Part shown: piece by piece, positions 22,632-30,767 of the stretch | Numbering within the stretch: position 1 is the stretch's first letter | Layout of the letters: each line of letters starts with the position of its first letter | Assembly: GCA_001931875.2 (NCBI GenBank) | Contig: MSJH02000489.1 | Coordinates: 1 to 30,767, forward strand | DNA length: 30,767 nucleotides | Direction of reading: 5' to 3' | Source: Byssochlamys sp. IMV 00236 | Lineage: Eukaryota; Ascomycota; Eurotiomycetes; Eurotiales; Thermoascaceae | Program-made: the position numbers and the translations under genes | Notes under the pieces: generated by a model | The model's input: the letters and a program-made list of their open reading frames with translations, nothing else | Told to the model about the DNA's origin: nothing | Database searches by the model: none

Positions 22632-24404
22632 TTACACTTTTATTTGGTTCATTGATTGCTGAATATGATGCACCTTAGGATGGGATTGACCAAAGGCCAC
22701 GGAGCGTATGTTGAGAGCTTGTTGAAAGGCATGACGTGCTTCCTTTAACCATTTCTTTTCCAAGATCACACTCGAACATTCACTTGCCATCTTTTGACAC
22801 AGCTCTCCTAGATTTTGCCAGTAATCAGACAGTTCTGACGTATTACCAGGTAGACCTCCAATGGTAGCGTACTGCTCTATAAGTGATATAATCGACTTGT
22901 TTGTCTCGATGGCTCCTTTCAGGTTGCCGTTATAGCGCATACAATTCATCAATGGAATATACGAATTGAAGCGAAGTGAATGCAAGGGATGTAGTTTACC
23001 CTTTTCTATAGTTGCATTCTTGGTCAAGCGCTCTAATTGCTGACCTCCAGATCTAAAATCGCGCTTTTGACGGATATATGTCATACCCGCCGAATAGCTT
23101 TTCTCTGCTTCTCCCAAAACGGTTCGCAGTTGGTCTCCTTCTATTTCATGCTCACATGCAGCGCATTTGAAACTAGATTCGACTGATACGCTGAGCTGTC
23201 CTTTTAGTAAAATGTCTATATTTGTTGGTGGTATGATATATACATCCTTTGCACACTGGTGACAAACAATACCAGAAAGTAGGCGATCCACTGATTTTTC
23301 CATAGGACTGGTACATCTCTTACACTTGCACCAAAAATGTTTGGTCGCTAGCAGCTCCTGTCGTCTTTCGTCTCTATTTGAGTAAATGTCGATATAACTA
23401 ACAACTAATTCCTCATCTTTTTGAACTGGACGGATGGTTCTAAAGGCTAACTGGCCATTGGGTAACCCGACAAATGCTGTGTTTGGATTACATCCATGGT
23501 TGAAGAATAATGCACCCAGAGGGAATAAACCAAGGGCAACATCTGTATTTCGTGAATGGTTGTCGCCTAATCCATGAGCATTCGAATTGATCCTTTTTTA
23601 TCATACATTAATGAATACAACTGTTCTTTTGTACGTATTTTAACTTTAAATTACCTGCAAGCAAGGGCAACCATATCTTCAACTGGAATTCGCAAAGATT
23701 CTGGTAATTCTGTTGACAATCTTTCAGCTGTGATGTAAAAAAGATCAATAAAGGGGTTAACAATGAAATAATCGCGACAAGGACTTACAAGCAGCTGTGA
23801 GAACCTGTTTGAATGCAGCAGGCGCGCTTTCGATATGACTTAGTAAATCTTGTACACACCAAAAGGGCGTCGCGTTTGAAACATGATCTTGAGAATCTAG
23901 CTGACGACGAGCAAGCAGTAAGAGCATCAATCGAAGTAGATCAATCTCGACATCAGTAGCATGAGCAATTGCTTCAAGTTGACCAAAAGTACTACAAATC
24001 AGCTCATGTAGAGCGCGATCCTTATCTAAACATGTCTTTGAACAATAATAAGAAAGTGGACAATGAGTGCATCTCACTTTGTCTGATGACAGATCTGCTA
24101 GACAAGTGTGGCAGTTTTGGTCAATAAAGTCAGAACGAACAACAAAAGCTGTGGCTGTCTCGAGACTGACAGTGACACCTTCAGGTAATTCCTTTGCAGC
24201 AACAGCATGACGCCCCTTTGCTTTTGTATTCTTTAGTTGAACTGGATAGTCTGTAAATGCCTTTTCATAAAATGGATTGATGTTCTCCAATACAACGGCT
24301 TTCTTCTTGTTCTTTTTCTTTTTGCTGCTTGGTTTTTCTCCAACTGAGCAAGAATTGTCTAATGTCTCGCTTAGTTTGGTTATTTGCTCGTCAGCGAGAG
24401 CCAT
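22632..24404 (-). CDS. SET and MYND domain protein (SMYD family)
   Basis: Putative protein-lysine methyltransferase. Exons: 24404-23789, 23727-23655 and 23592-22632 (introns 61 and 62 nt), giving 549 aa. A Lys-rich stretch near 27-35 may be a nuclear signal. The MYND zinc finger is complete: C98, C101, C112, C115, C121, C125, H133 and C137. It is inserted in the split SET domain, which then shows FFNHGCNPNTA near 260-269 and ELVVSYIDIY near 291-300. The post-SET cysteines follow (WCKCKRC, C318, C320, C323). The C-terminal third is helical and TPR-like (SLRFNSYIPLMNCMRYNG, ARHAFQQALNIR, FGQSHPKVHHI). This is the SMYD1-3 layout. Substrate (histone or other) is not deducible. It starts next to a T run and faces OTC across a 1.19-kb divergent region. 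Confidence 0.92.
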
Positions 24405-25397
24405 GGTTGCTTTTTTTTTTAAAAAAAAAAAAGGAAAATATGTCACAGAAATGATTCCTGAAAGTGGTAGTTTAACAGTGAATTTATTTTGAATAATGGA
24501 AGCATCCAAGATATTGTTAACAATAAAAAGGGAAAGAAATGTTGTGAGTATATGTCATTTTGTATATTGGGCAAACATTGTCTCAGAACTTCATTCGAGC
24601 AAAGGTGAGCACTGTGTATTTGCTTACATTGATAATACCGTGAACAGAATGAGTTTGTTTGTTTTGTAAATATACAGAATCTATCATTCCCCTCCTTAGT
24701 CTTTGTTACTTTTTTGTAGAAAGACTTAGATTCTGTATTCACATTTCCCTTGAGCTTACATGACTTATCCTGGAATTTATCCATTTGAAAACTAAAAAAT
24801 CCCTCATGCATACGTACTTTTCTCGATTGATCAAAAGCTAAGAGTATCCGACTAACACACATGTATTCAAATGAGAATATGATGGCATCAGTATTCCATA
24901 TTCATGAATTAAACGTGAAACTTTATGTCAAAAATTAAAGGTGAAACGTAGTAAAAGACTTGTATAAATCCCTAGTCTATTTATCTTGTGTGCAACAACA
25001 TTGCTAGAACCCCTCCCCAGCTTTAAGATTTACAAAGTATGCCAATTGAATGAATATTAAAGTAACCCTTTAATGAACCGATGTTCATTCCTCAATATAA
25101 TCTGATATACTTGATGCATTGCACCCTTCAGAAAGACATCAGTAATGCAATACAAGTTTGATTTTTAGACTGAAATATATCACCAGCGAAACTTAATATG
25201 CTTATCTCAAACTAGGCCAAGAAGAGAAAGAGAGAGAGGACGATAAGAGCCAAAGTCAAATTGCAAAAGATAAAGTAAGTTTATCAACGTCATTAAACAA
25301 ACTTGCTGCCCTCATCAAAGGAGGGAGGGGTTTCATTTATTGAGAGTCTCTCCAGGAAGCAACTAAAAAGTGACAATTTCACACACAAGCTAGTCTG

Positions 25398-25429
25398 TGA
25401 CTCAACATGAATATTTACACTATGAGTCA
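25398..25429. promoter_or_regulatory. pair of Gcn4/CPC1-type sites upstream of OTC
   Basis: TGACTCA at 25398-25404 and TGAGTCA at 25423-25429, 25 nt apart start to start and about 170-195 nt before the OTC ATG. Both match the TGASTCA consensus of Gcn4/CPC1 bZIP factors, which induce amino-acid biosynthesis genes including arginine genes in fungi. Presence is seen; use by a Gcn4 homologue is inference. Confidence 0.65.
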
Positions 25430-25543
25430 GAGTTTCTCTAGCTAAAATTACGGGGTAAGGCTACACAAAAAATCCCAAATTCGGCATATTGTATAGATGC
25501 AGAACCTCTTATCTTTTTGAAAGCCCGAATATACACGATAAGA

Positions 25544-25549
25544 TATAAA
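25544..25549 (+). promoter_or_regulatory. TATA box of OTC
   Basis: TATAAA, 46-51 nt before the ATG at 25595, within GATATAAAGAG. It is immediately preceded by CGATAAG, a GATA-factor type motif. Confidence 0.5.
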
Positions 25550-25594
25550 GAGATCAGCTTTTTCATTTCTTTCATTATCATTCACTTTTTTATC

Positions 25595-26733
25595 ATGACT
25601 GCATTCTCTTTAAAGCCTCAAAAGCCTAACCACTTTATCACCACTGCCGACTATACTGCAGACCAGTTACTCGATCTCGTGTATCGAGCGATTCAATTCA
25701 AGGTTCAAGCTAAGACTTGCCCAAAGAACGCTGAGCGCCCTCTTGCTGGCAAGACAGTAGCCCTCATCTTCTCCAAGCGATCCACTCGTACCCGTGTTGC
25801 TACAGAAACCGCTGTGAATTACCTTGGTAAGTCTCAAATTGGGAAACATAGTCAATGATCACTAACCTGTTTATTTCAAGGTGGTAATCCCATGTTTTTG
25901 GGCTCACAAGATATTCAATTGGGTGTCAATGAATCCTTGTTTGATACAGCTCGTGTCGTCAGTTCCATGGTCGACGGTATCATGGCCCGTGTAGGTGATC
26001 ATTCAGAAATTGAGGTAAGGGAGAGAACTTGAGGGCTTATTTGCGCATCTTGTGCTAACTTTCGACTATCTAGACGCTTGCTAAAGAATCGTCTGTGCCT
26101 GTGATTAATGCTTTATCTGATAAATATCACCCAACACAAATCTTGGCTGATTTGATGACCTTGCATGAATACTACTACCACAAGAAGAACGGTGTAACTG
26201 ACTCATACTCTGCACATTTACAACATCCCAAGGAAACACTGCCCGGTTTGAAGGTTGCTTGGATTGGTGATGCGAATAACATGCTTCAAGAATTCCTTGT
26301 CTCATTTCCCAAGTGTGGTATCAGTCTTGCTGCTGCTTGTCCTGCCGGCTACGTATGCGATCAAGACGTACTTGACATTGCCAAGGCAGATGCTGCCAAG
26401 ACAGGAGCCAGCCTTTTGTTCACTACTGATCCTAAAGAAGCCGTCAAGGATTGTGATGTGATCATTACCGATACATGGATCAGTATGGGTCAAGAAGCAG
26501 AAAAGATCAAGCGATTACAAGACTTCAAGGGATTCCAAGTGACGCATGAATTGGCAGCTGAAGGTGGTGCCAAACCAGATTGGATCTTTATGCATTGCTT
26601 GCCTCGTAAAACTGAAGAAGTGAATGATGAGGTCTTTTACTCTGATCGATCTGTTGTGTTTGCTGAAGCTGAAAATCGAAAGTGGACCATTCTTTCTGTT
26701 ATTGATTCATTAATGGTTCGTGGTGGTATTTAA
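25595..26733 (+). CDS. OTC: ornithine carbamoyltransferase
   Basis: Makes citrulline from ornithine and carbamoyl phosphate in arginine synthesis. Exons: 25595-25826, 25881-26014 and 26074-26733 (introns 54 and 59 nt), giving 341 aa. Motifs are complete: SKRSTRTR near 60-67 (carbamoyl-phosphate binding), HPTQILAD near 141-148, and HCLPR near 296-300 (ornithine and catalytic Cys297). The conserved part begins at about residue 13 ([16 protein letters not shown]). Only about a dozen residues precede it, with no Arg, so a mitochondrial presequence is not evident; yeast Arg3 is likewise cytosolic. No in-frame ATG lies further upstream in the leader. The gene is convergent with the monooxygenase gene, 95 nt between stop codons. 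AATAAA at 26773-26778 could end the transcript. Confidence 0.96.
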
Positions 26734-26772
26734 AGGGAACTGTCCCTATTGTATATTTATTTTAAATCCTTG

Positions 26773-26778
26773 AATAAA
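26773..26778 (+). terminator. polyadenylation signal of OTC
   Basis: AATAAA 40 nt after the OTC stop codon. The opposite gene has its own AATAAA on the minus strand at 26815-26810, so the two 3' UTRs lie within the same 95-nt spacer and probably abut or overlap. Confidence 0.4.
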
Positions 26779-26828
26779 ATGCACATAGATATATATATCT
26801 TATAAAATATTTATTAGTATATTATTAT

Positions 26829-28918
26829 TTAATTAGGCTTTGAAAGAAGATGCGTCTTGAAGTATTCAAGTGCAGAAACAAGGTCATTTTCATTATACAC
26901 AGTCTTGGATTGTGCCACATAAAGATCAGGACGTACAATCATGAGTACACAAGGCGATGGTCCATCAAAGTACTTGGGGAAAAGAGGTAGCAATCCAACA
27001 CGGCTAGTAACTGAGTAAGGAGAGTCCATACGTTCTTCAGAATAAAATGAGGTCTGTGCGTCTTGCTCTTCCTGGGGAAGAACAAAAAGGGGGTATTGAT
27101 TAAAATGAGTGTGCCATGACGATTCGACAATGATTCGCTTCACAGGATAAGGACGAGCATGAATCCAGAACTTCTCCAAGAGATCAAGTCTTGGTTTAGC
27201 TTGGGAAGGGCATGTGGCGACCAAGATGGCAGTATATTGAGTCGTTCCTATCAATATTTCGTGCAAGTTCAAACGACGTATCAAACTTGTTCGTTTCTCG
27301 AGTGTACGTTGACGAAGTCCCTCAGAGTCTGGTAAGAAATGACCAGCCTTGATCAGTCCCTTATCAGAGGTGCCCAAGAGATTCGAACCACCGTCAACGG
27401 TTACAAATAGTTGCATTACGTTCTTGAATGCGTATTCTCGAACTTGAGGGATCATCATCATGGTAGACATGGCTGTTTCACGAATATTTCTAGCCAAGAA
27501 TCCTTCAGTAATACCTGCCTGTGTGGCTCTGCTTGTAACCTTGATTGTTGAGGCTGCATGTGGTTCTCTCTGCAATAATAAAAGTAAGTATATGAATGAC
27601 TGTTTTCGCTTGTTCCAATTTACCTCAATGTGATAAGAGTCCAGCAGGGTTTCAGGATCAGCAGCTTGGCCATTTAGCACAAGGGATAACTTCCATGCAA
27701 GGTTATCAGCTAGAGAGAGCATATGTTACTCAAGTCTTTTTTCTTTTAGAATAAAAACTTACCATCTTGTAAACCCAAGTTCATGCCTTGACCGCCTGCA
27801 GGAGAGTGACAGTGAGCAGCATCTATATGGATTTTACGTTTATTTGTTATTATGATTGTCACATCTACAACAAACCTCCAATCAAGAATGCTCTTTTGAT
27901 TCTATACTTGTTGGTAATTCTCTCGTTAATCCTAAAGTAAGATGACCAGATCAAATCACTGAGTGTGAATTTGAGAGGAGCAGTGACTCTATCAACAAAG
28001 GCTTGGATCTCCTCCAACTTGGGTGGTTCCTCCTTTTGTAATCCATGGGTAGGTCTAGTGGTCTCTTCCTCGCTTCGATTATAAGCTTCGACATTGCCAA
28101 AGATACGAAACACATGGCTGTCGTCTTTTCCTTCTCTACGAGAGTAGATGCGTATCATGCCCATGACGTCTACAGATCAACATGAGTACTCTTATCACCA
28201 TCTACAGAAGTAAACACTTACGCGATTCAAACATAAATGTATTCATCCTATCCATCATGTTTTCAATATTCTCACCATGAATAGACAGATCGGCCAAGAA
28301 AAACTTGGTTGTGACCGCGATACCTTCATAAGTGAACTCTGGGTTACCTTTTCTAACTCTTGAATGACTACCATCTGCTCCAACAATAAAGCGTGACTCA
28401 ATCTTGTGCTCTTGACCTGTTGTCTTGTCCAGTACGACTGAGACGACCTTTTCATCATCTTGTGTGTAAGATACAAATTCAGTTGACCAGTGAACTGTAC
28501 AATCTGTCTCATCCTTGATGTGTCTTGTCAAGATTTCCTCGGTTTTACTCTGCATGACAATAGTCATATGTGGAAAAGGTGTATCACCTAAAGCATCAAC
28601 ATGTCCAAACTAGGCAGGACGTCAACACATTATGATCTTTACACTTTTTTTTTATAAACTTACCACAGCGCCTTTACGATACATTCGAATACCGCTCGAG
28701 ACGAATCCTTCAGCAAGGAACTCACCAACTAAGCCCTTGGATTCCAGAATTTCCATTGTACGAGACGTGAGAAGAATAGCTCGACTTTGATCTGTTGGTC
28801 CAGGCTTTGGATCAAGGCAATAGACAGAGTGGCCTTGACGTGCCAAGAGATAAGTAATAAAAAGTCCAGTAGGGCCTGCTCCACTGACTAAGACATCAAC
28901 TTTTGTTATATCTGACAT
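26829..28918 (-). CDS. FAD-dependent aromatic monooxygenase, phenol 2-monooxygenase-like
   Basis: Flavoprotein hydroxylase of the PHBH/phenol hydroxylase (TfdB, MhpA) group; NAD(P)H- and O2-dependent hydroxylation of an aromatic ring is the family reaction. Exons: 28918-28664, 28609-28222, 28169-27876, 27822-27763, 27709-27624 and 27569-26829, giving 607 aa, a usual size for the group. FAD motifs are intact: GAGPTG near residues 13-18, FIVGADGSHSRVRK (DG motif), and GDAAHCHSPAGGQGMNLGLQ (GD motif). YHIEREP follows, and a C-terminal thioredoxin-like domain (last about 170 aa) ends with CVLMIVRPDLYVA. Introns are 52-54 nt. There is no signal peptide. The substrate is unknown: phenolic catabolism and secondary-metabolite tailoring are both possible. 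The promoter has a TATA box and a CGG-N5-CCG palindrome. Confidence 0.9.
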
Positions 28919-28966
28919 TTGTTTGTTGGATCAATGAAAAAAGAAACAAAGTACAAAACGTTTATA

Positions 28967-29000
28967 TTTATAGTTGCAGTAATCGGGATCGGATTATCCG
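28967..29000 (-). promoter_or_regulatory. monooxygenase promoter: TATA box and CGG-N5-CCG site
   Basis: Minus-strand TATAAAT at 28973-28967 lies 49-55 nt before the ATG at 28918. Upstream, CGGATTATCCG at 28990-29000 is an 11-nt palindrome of the CGG-N5-CCG form bound by dimeric Zn2Cys6 regulators. A further CGGGATCGG overlaps it (28984-28992). An activator responding to the substrate is inference. Confidence 0.4.
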
Positions 29001-29901
29001 TGAATTAAAACGAAACGAATTTTTCCGAGCGTCAATCACACAGCCACCCTGGGAGCCGGGGGATAAAAGAGTTCTGCAGAAATATCATGCAACCTTTGAA
29101 TACATCATTGTGATAGCCAAAGTAAGCTACTGTATTATATATAAAACTAGTTTGACTTTATTAAATAGCAAAATTCTATGAGGTTGACCCTGACTGGACT
29201 TTGAGATAATATCTAAGGCACGTACTGCAGTAATAAGCTGTCATAAATAAAGATCTCACCAAGAGCAAATTATGAAGCTTCTTTAGCTCAGTCGATCTCT
29301 CAATATCAAAAGAGGGAGAGAGACGTGAGATAATATCTGTTAGCTAAAGAAGGGCTAAGAAGATGACAACCTCATCATACAAAGACTTTATCAGCAATGA
29401 ATCAAGATGAACGACCATCGGGAGATCACTACATGTTATGAGTCAGAGGTACTATGAGTGTAGTGCCGAAGGTTTTTCTCAAAGTTAATGCAGTTTGTGG
29501 TAGAGCCATTACGCAAAAAGCGTAACAGGATAATGATGAACAAGAGCATAAGCAGGTTCGGATTCACCTTCAGAAGCTTGAACTCATGATCAACGAGAAG
29601 ACGAACAAATTGGATCTGAAGAAGATACAAGAATGATGCTATCAGTTCCAAAAACAAAGATAGGCAAGATATAGAGTCTTTTCAAATATCCGATGACTAC
29701 AACAAAGAAAAAGGTCCTGCAAGTGGATTGTAAGTTTTATTAGAAAAGTTACGATAATGATTCCCCAGTGATAGAGGATGATACGCTATATTTGCGTTAT
29801 ATAGAAAGAGACTAGGCAAGAAGTTTGAGATTAAACAAGCAGAATTGTGATATAGCAGACGATACAATGACAGAACTAGCTTGTACAAACCTAAAGGAAG
29901 T
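29001..29901. other. unexplained region between monooxygenase and right-hand gene
   Basis: About 900 nt with no gene I can support. It has a GC-richer patch (about 29040-29070), a repeated near-palindrome GAGATAATATCT (near 29203 and 29331), and an 11-bp inverted repeat (29278-29288 with 29342-29352). Minus-strand frames at 29436-29657 and 29697-29888 could be further exons of the right-hand gene, but the joins do not hold a frame cleanly. Confidence 0.35.
29278..29352. repeat. 11-bp perfect inverted repeat with partly paired loop
   Basis: CTTCTTTAGCT at 29278-29288 and AGCTAAAGAAG at 29342-29352. Inside, TCTCTC (about 29296) and GAGAGA (about 29315) could pair as an inner stem. This might be a hairpin or a relic of a small inverted-repeat element. 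No product is implied. Confidence 0.4.
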
Positions 29902-30388
29902 TTAGATCAATGTTTCAGTGCGTAGTCGTTCGCTTACTTTTCTGCATGCTTCATGAAAGGCAGTGATGAAAGTAGCAAAGTATTGCATGCATGGAGGAGC
30001 AGGCTTATCCATATCTAGAGCGGCCTGAGACGGTTGAGCTCAAGAGAATGCAAGGGCCAGTCATAAAAGAACAAAGGTAACAAATCTTACCAACACCATT
30101 AGTAAATCGAGTGGGGTCAACATTGATAGGCATTTGGAAGTGAGTGATAAAGCTAGCCAATGTTCCGAAAATTCTATTGTATAACGGTGAATCGTTTATA
30201 CGAGCAACTCTTGGAAGGTACTGAGGCGGTAACTGAAATGTAGAAGGCATCCCCATATTATTCGCTGCGCGAATTGGACCATAGGGAGAGACAGTTAGAC
30301 CTGTCACTTGTTCTTTTATTTTTTCGACTCCTGGGCTTGCGAATGACGCTTCGTGTTGTTTCTTTTTACCTTGACGATTTTGAGGCAT
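29902..30388 (-). CDS. unrecognised small basic protein
   Basis: Exon one 30388-30091 (99 codons plus 1 nt) and exon two 30014-29902 across a 76-nt intron (GTAAGA...CTCTAG), giving 136 aa. The N-terminus is basic (MPQNRQGKKKQH), followed by a Pro-rich middle (LPPQYLPRVAR) and a hydrophobic helix-like part (YNRIFGTLASFITHFQMPI). Exon two continues in keeping (MQYFATFITAFHEACRK). After 29948 there is a GTAAGCG donor that may be used, so the 3' end could be different and the gene longer. I do not recognise a family. The start is only 17 nt from the tandem array at 30405-30583, which must lie in its promoter or 5' UTR. Confidence 0.4.
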
Positions 30389-30404
30389 ACTGTCTTTCCG
30401 CCGT

Positions 30405-30583
30405 CAATTGGTCATTTTCTTGAAAAACTTGGTCGCTTTTTAAATTCCAATTGGACATTTTTGTGAGTTCCAATTGGCCAATATTTTGAAAATCACTTGA
30501 TCACTTTTTTGAGTCTCAATTGATTCCCTTTTTAAGGACCAATTGATCACTTTTTTAACCTCAAATGGTCACTTGATAAATAA
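30405..30583. repeat. degenerate tandem array, about eight 22-23-nt units
   Basis: Units begin at about 30405, 30426, 30448, 30471, 30494, 30517, 30540 and 30562. A working consensus is CAATTGATCACTTTTTTGAG plus 3 nt. Each unit has a CAATTG-like core (variants AACTTGG, CACTTGA, CAAATGG), then often GATCAC or GGTCAC/GGACA, then a T run. Spacing is 21, 22, then 23 x4, then 22, about two helical turns, so the cores face one side of the helix. CAATTG and TGATCA are both palindromes. The array sits directly upstream of the unknown gene. It is not a CRISPR: there are no unique spacers. Confidence 0.75.
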
Positions 30584-30767
30584 TTCATGTAGAAGAATGG
30601 TACATAATATGGGCCAGATGTGATGTAGTGCAAAGTACCGATGCTGATTGTCGTCGGTTACATTTGAGAAGATTATAATTTTTTTTAGACAATATACTTT
30701 TTTTTAGATTAACTTCATTCCAAACGAAAACTACAATAATTTTATTACTGAGTGTAAACGGAGGTCG
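30584..30767. other. window end, no feature recognised
   Basis: AT-rich sequence with two similar T-runs (TTTTTTTTAGAC near 30680-30691 and TTTTTTTTAGAT near 30699-30710). No open frame of protein character. Confidence 0.35.

Larger units (their letters stand above)
24405..25594. other. divergent intergenic region between SMYD gene and OTC
   Basis: Holds both upstream regions. Close to OTC are two perfect Gcn4-type sites (25398-25404, 25423-25429), GATA-type motifs (CTTATC near 25508, GATAAG at 25537-25542) and a TATA box at 25544-25549. A minus-strand open frame at 24443-24862 has no family resemblance and no splice support, so I do not call it. An A/G-rich patch lies near 25215-25245. Confidence 0.45.

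Noticed and set aside
24443..24862. 139-codon minus-strand open frame between the SMYD gene and OTC
   Set aside because: No family resemblance, irregular composition, and it lies in the shared upstream region; not supported without transcript or homology.
27360..27400. tRNA B-box-like string (GATTCGAACCAC)
   Set aside because: Lies inside the monooxygenase coding exon and has no A box or cloverleaf around it.
28903..29181. 92-codon plus-strand frame at the monooxygenase promoter
   Set aside because: Runs through the TATA box and the CGG palindrome of the minus-strand gene; no homology or splice support.
30405..30583. CRISPR array
   Set aside because: Period of 22-23 nt with degenerate units and no spacers; eukaryotic context.

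Overview
The window reads as nuclear DNA of an early-diverging filamentous fungus, most likely a Mucorales (Mucoromycota) species. The reasons are AT-rich intergenic DNA with poly-A/T tracts, compact genes, many very short GT-AG introns (mostly 44-62 nt, with GTAAG-type donors and CTAAT/CTAAC-like branch sites), and a gene set that mixes fungal genes (chitin-pathway PCM1) with ones more familiar from animals (membrane UDP-glycosyltransferase with a C-terminal anchor, COA8, ISOC1/2, ERMP1, SMYD, RanBP9/10). The taxonomic placement is inference; the splice structure and proteins are read from the sequence. All exon joins were worked out by hand from reading frame, splice consensus and remembered family features; no search was run.

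Layout. 1-74: first codons of a minus-strand gene cut by the window edge. 75-2745: gene-poor, AT-rich DNA with a TATA-bearing segment that recurs at 13.46 kb. 2746-4606 (+): UDP-glycosyltransferase. 5050-5790 (+): COA8, a cytochrome c oxidase assembly factor, convergent with an isochorismatase-family hydrolase (5815-6626, -) with only 24 nt between stop codons. 6827-8534 and 8690-10420 (+): tandem F-box paralogues, the first carrying one frameshift. 10699-10971 (+): a possible undescribed small gene. 11180-13130 (+): methylenetetrahydrofolate reductase. 13459-14640: decayed Tc1/IS630-like DDE transposon. 14962-18033 (+): ERMP1-type ER metallopeptidase, convergent with phosphoacetylglucosamine mutase (18105-20159, -). 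20479-22515 (-): RanBP9/10-Gid1 protein. 22632-24404 (-): SMYD-type SET/MYND protein. 25595-26733 (+): ornithine carbamoyltransferase, with two perfect Gcn4-type sites upstream, convergent with an FAD-dependent phenol-hydroxylase-like monooxygenase (26829-28918, -). 29902-30388 (-): an unrecognised small protein whose start lies 17 nt from a degenerate tandem array of about eight 22-23 nt units (30405-30583).

The genes do not form an obvious pathway cluster. They are mainly conserved housekeeping genes (one-carbon metabolism, arginine synthesis, UDP-GlcNAc synthesis, respiratory-chain assembly, ER proteolysis, ubiquitin-related functions) interrupted by faster-evolving or mobile material (F-box pair, transposon relic, the right-hand repeat array). 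The least explained parts are the right end (array plus unknown gene), the small gene at 10.7 kb, and the duplicated promoter-like segment.
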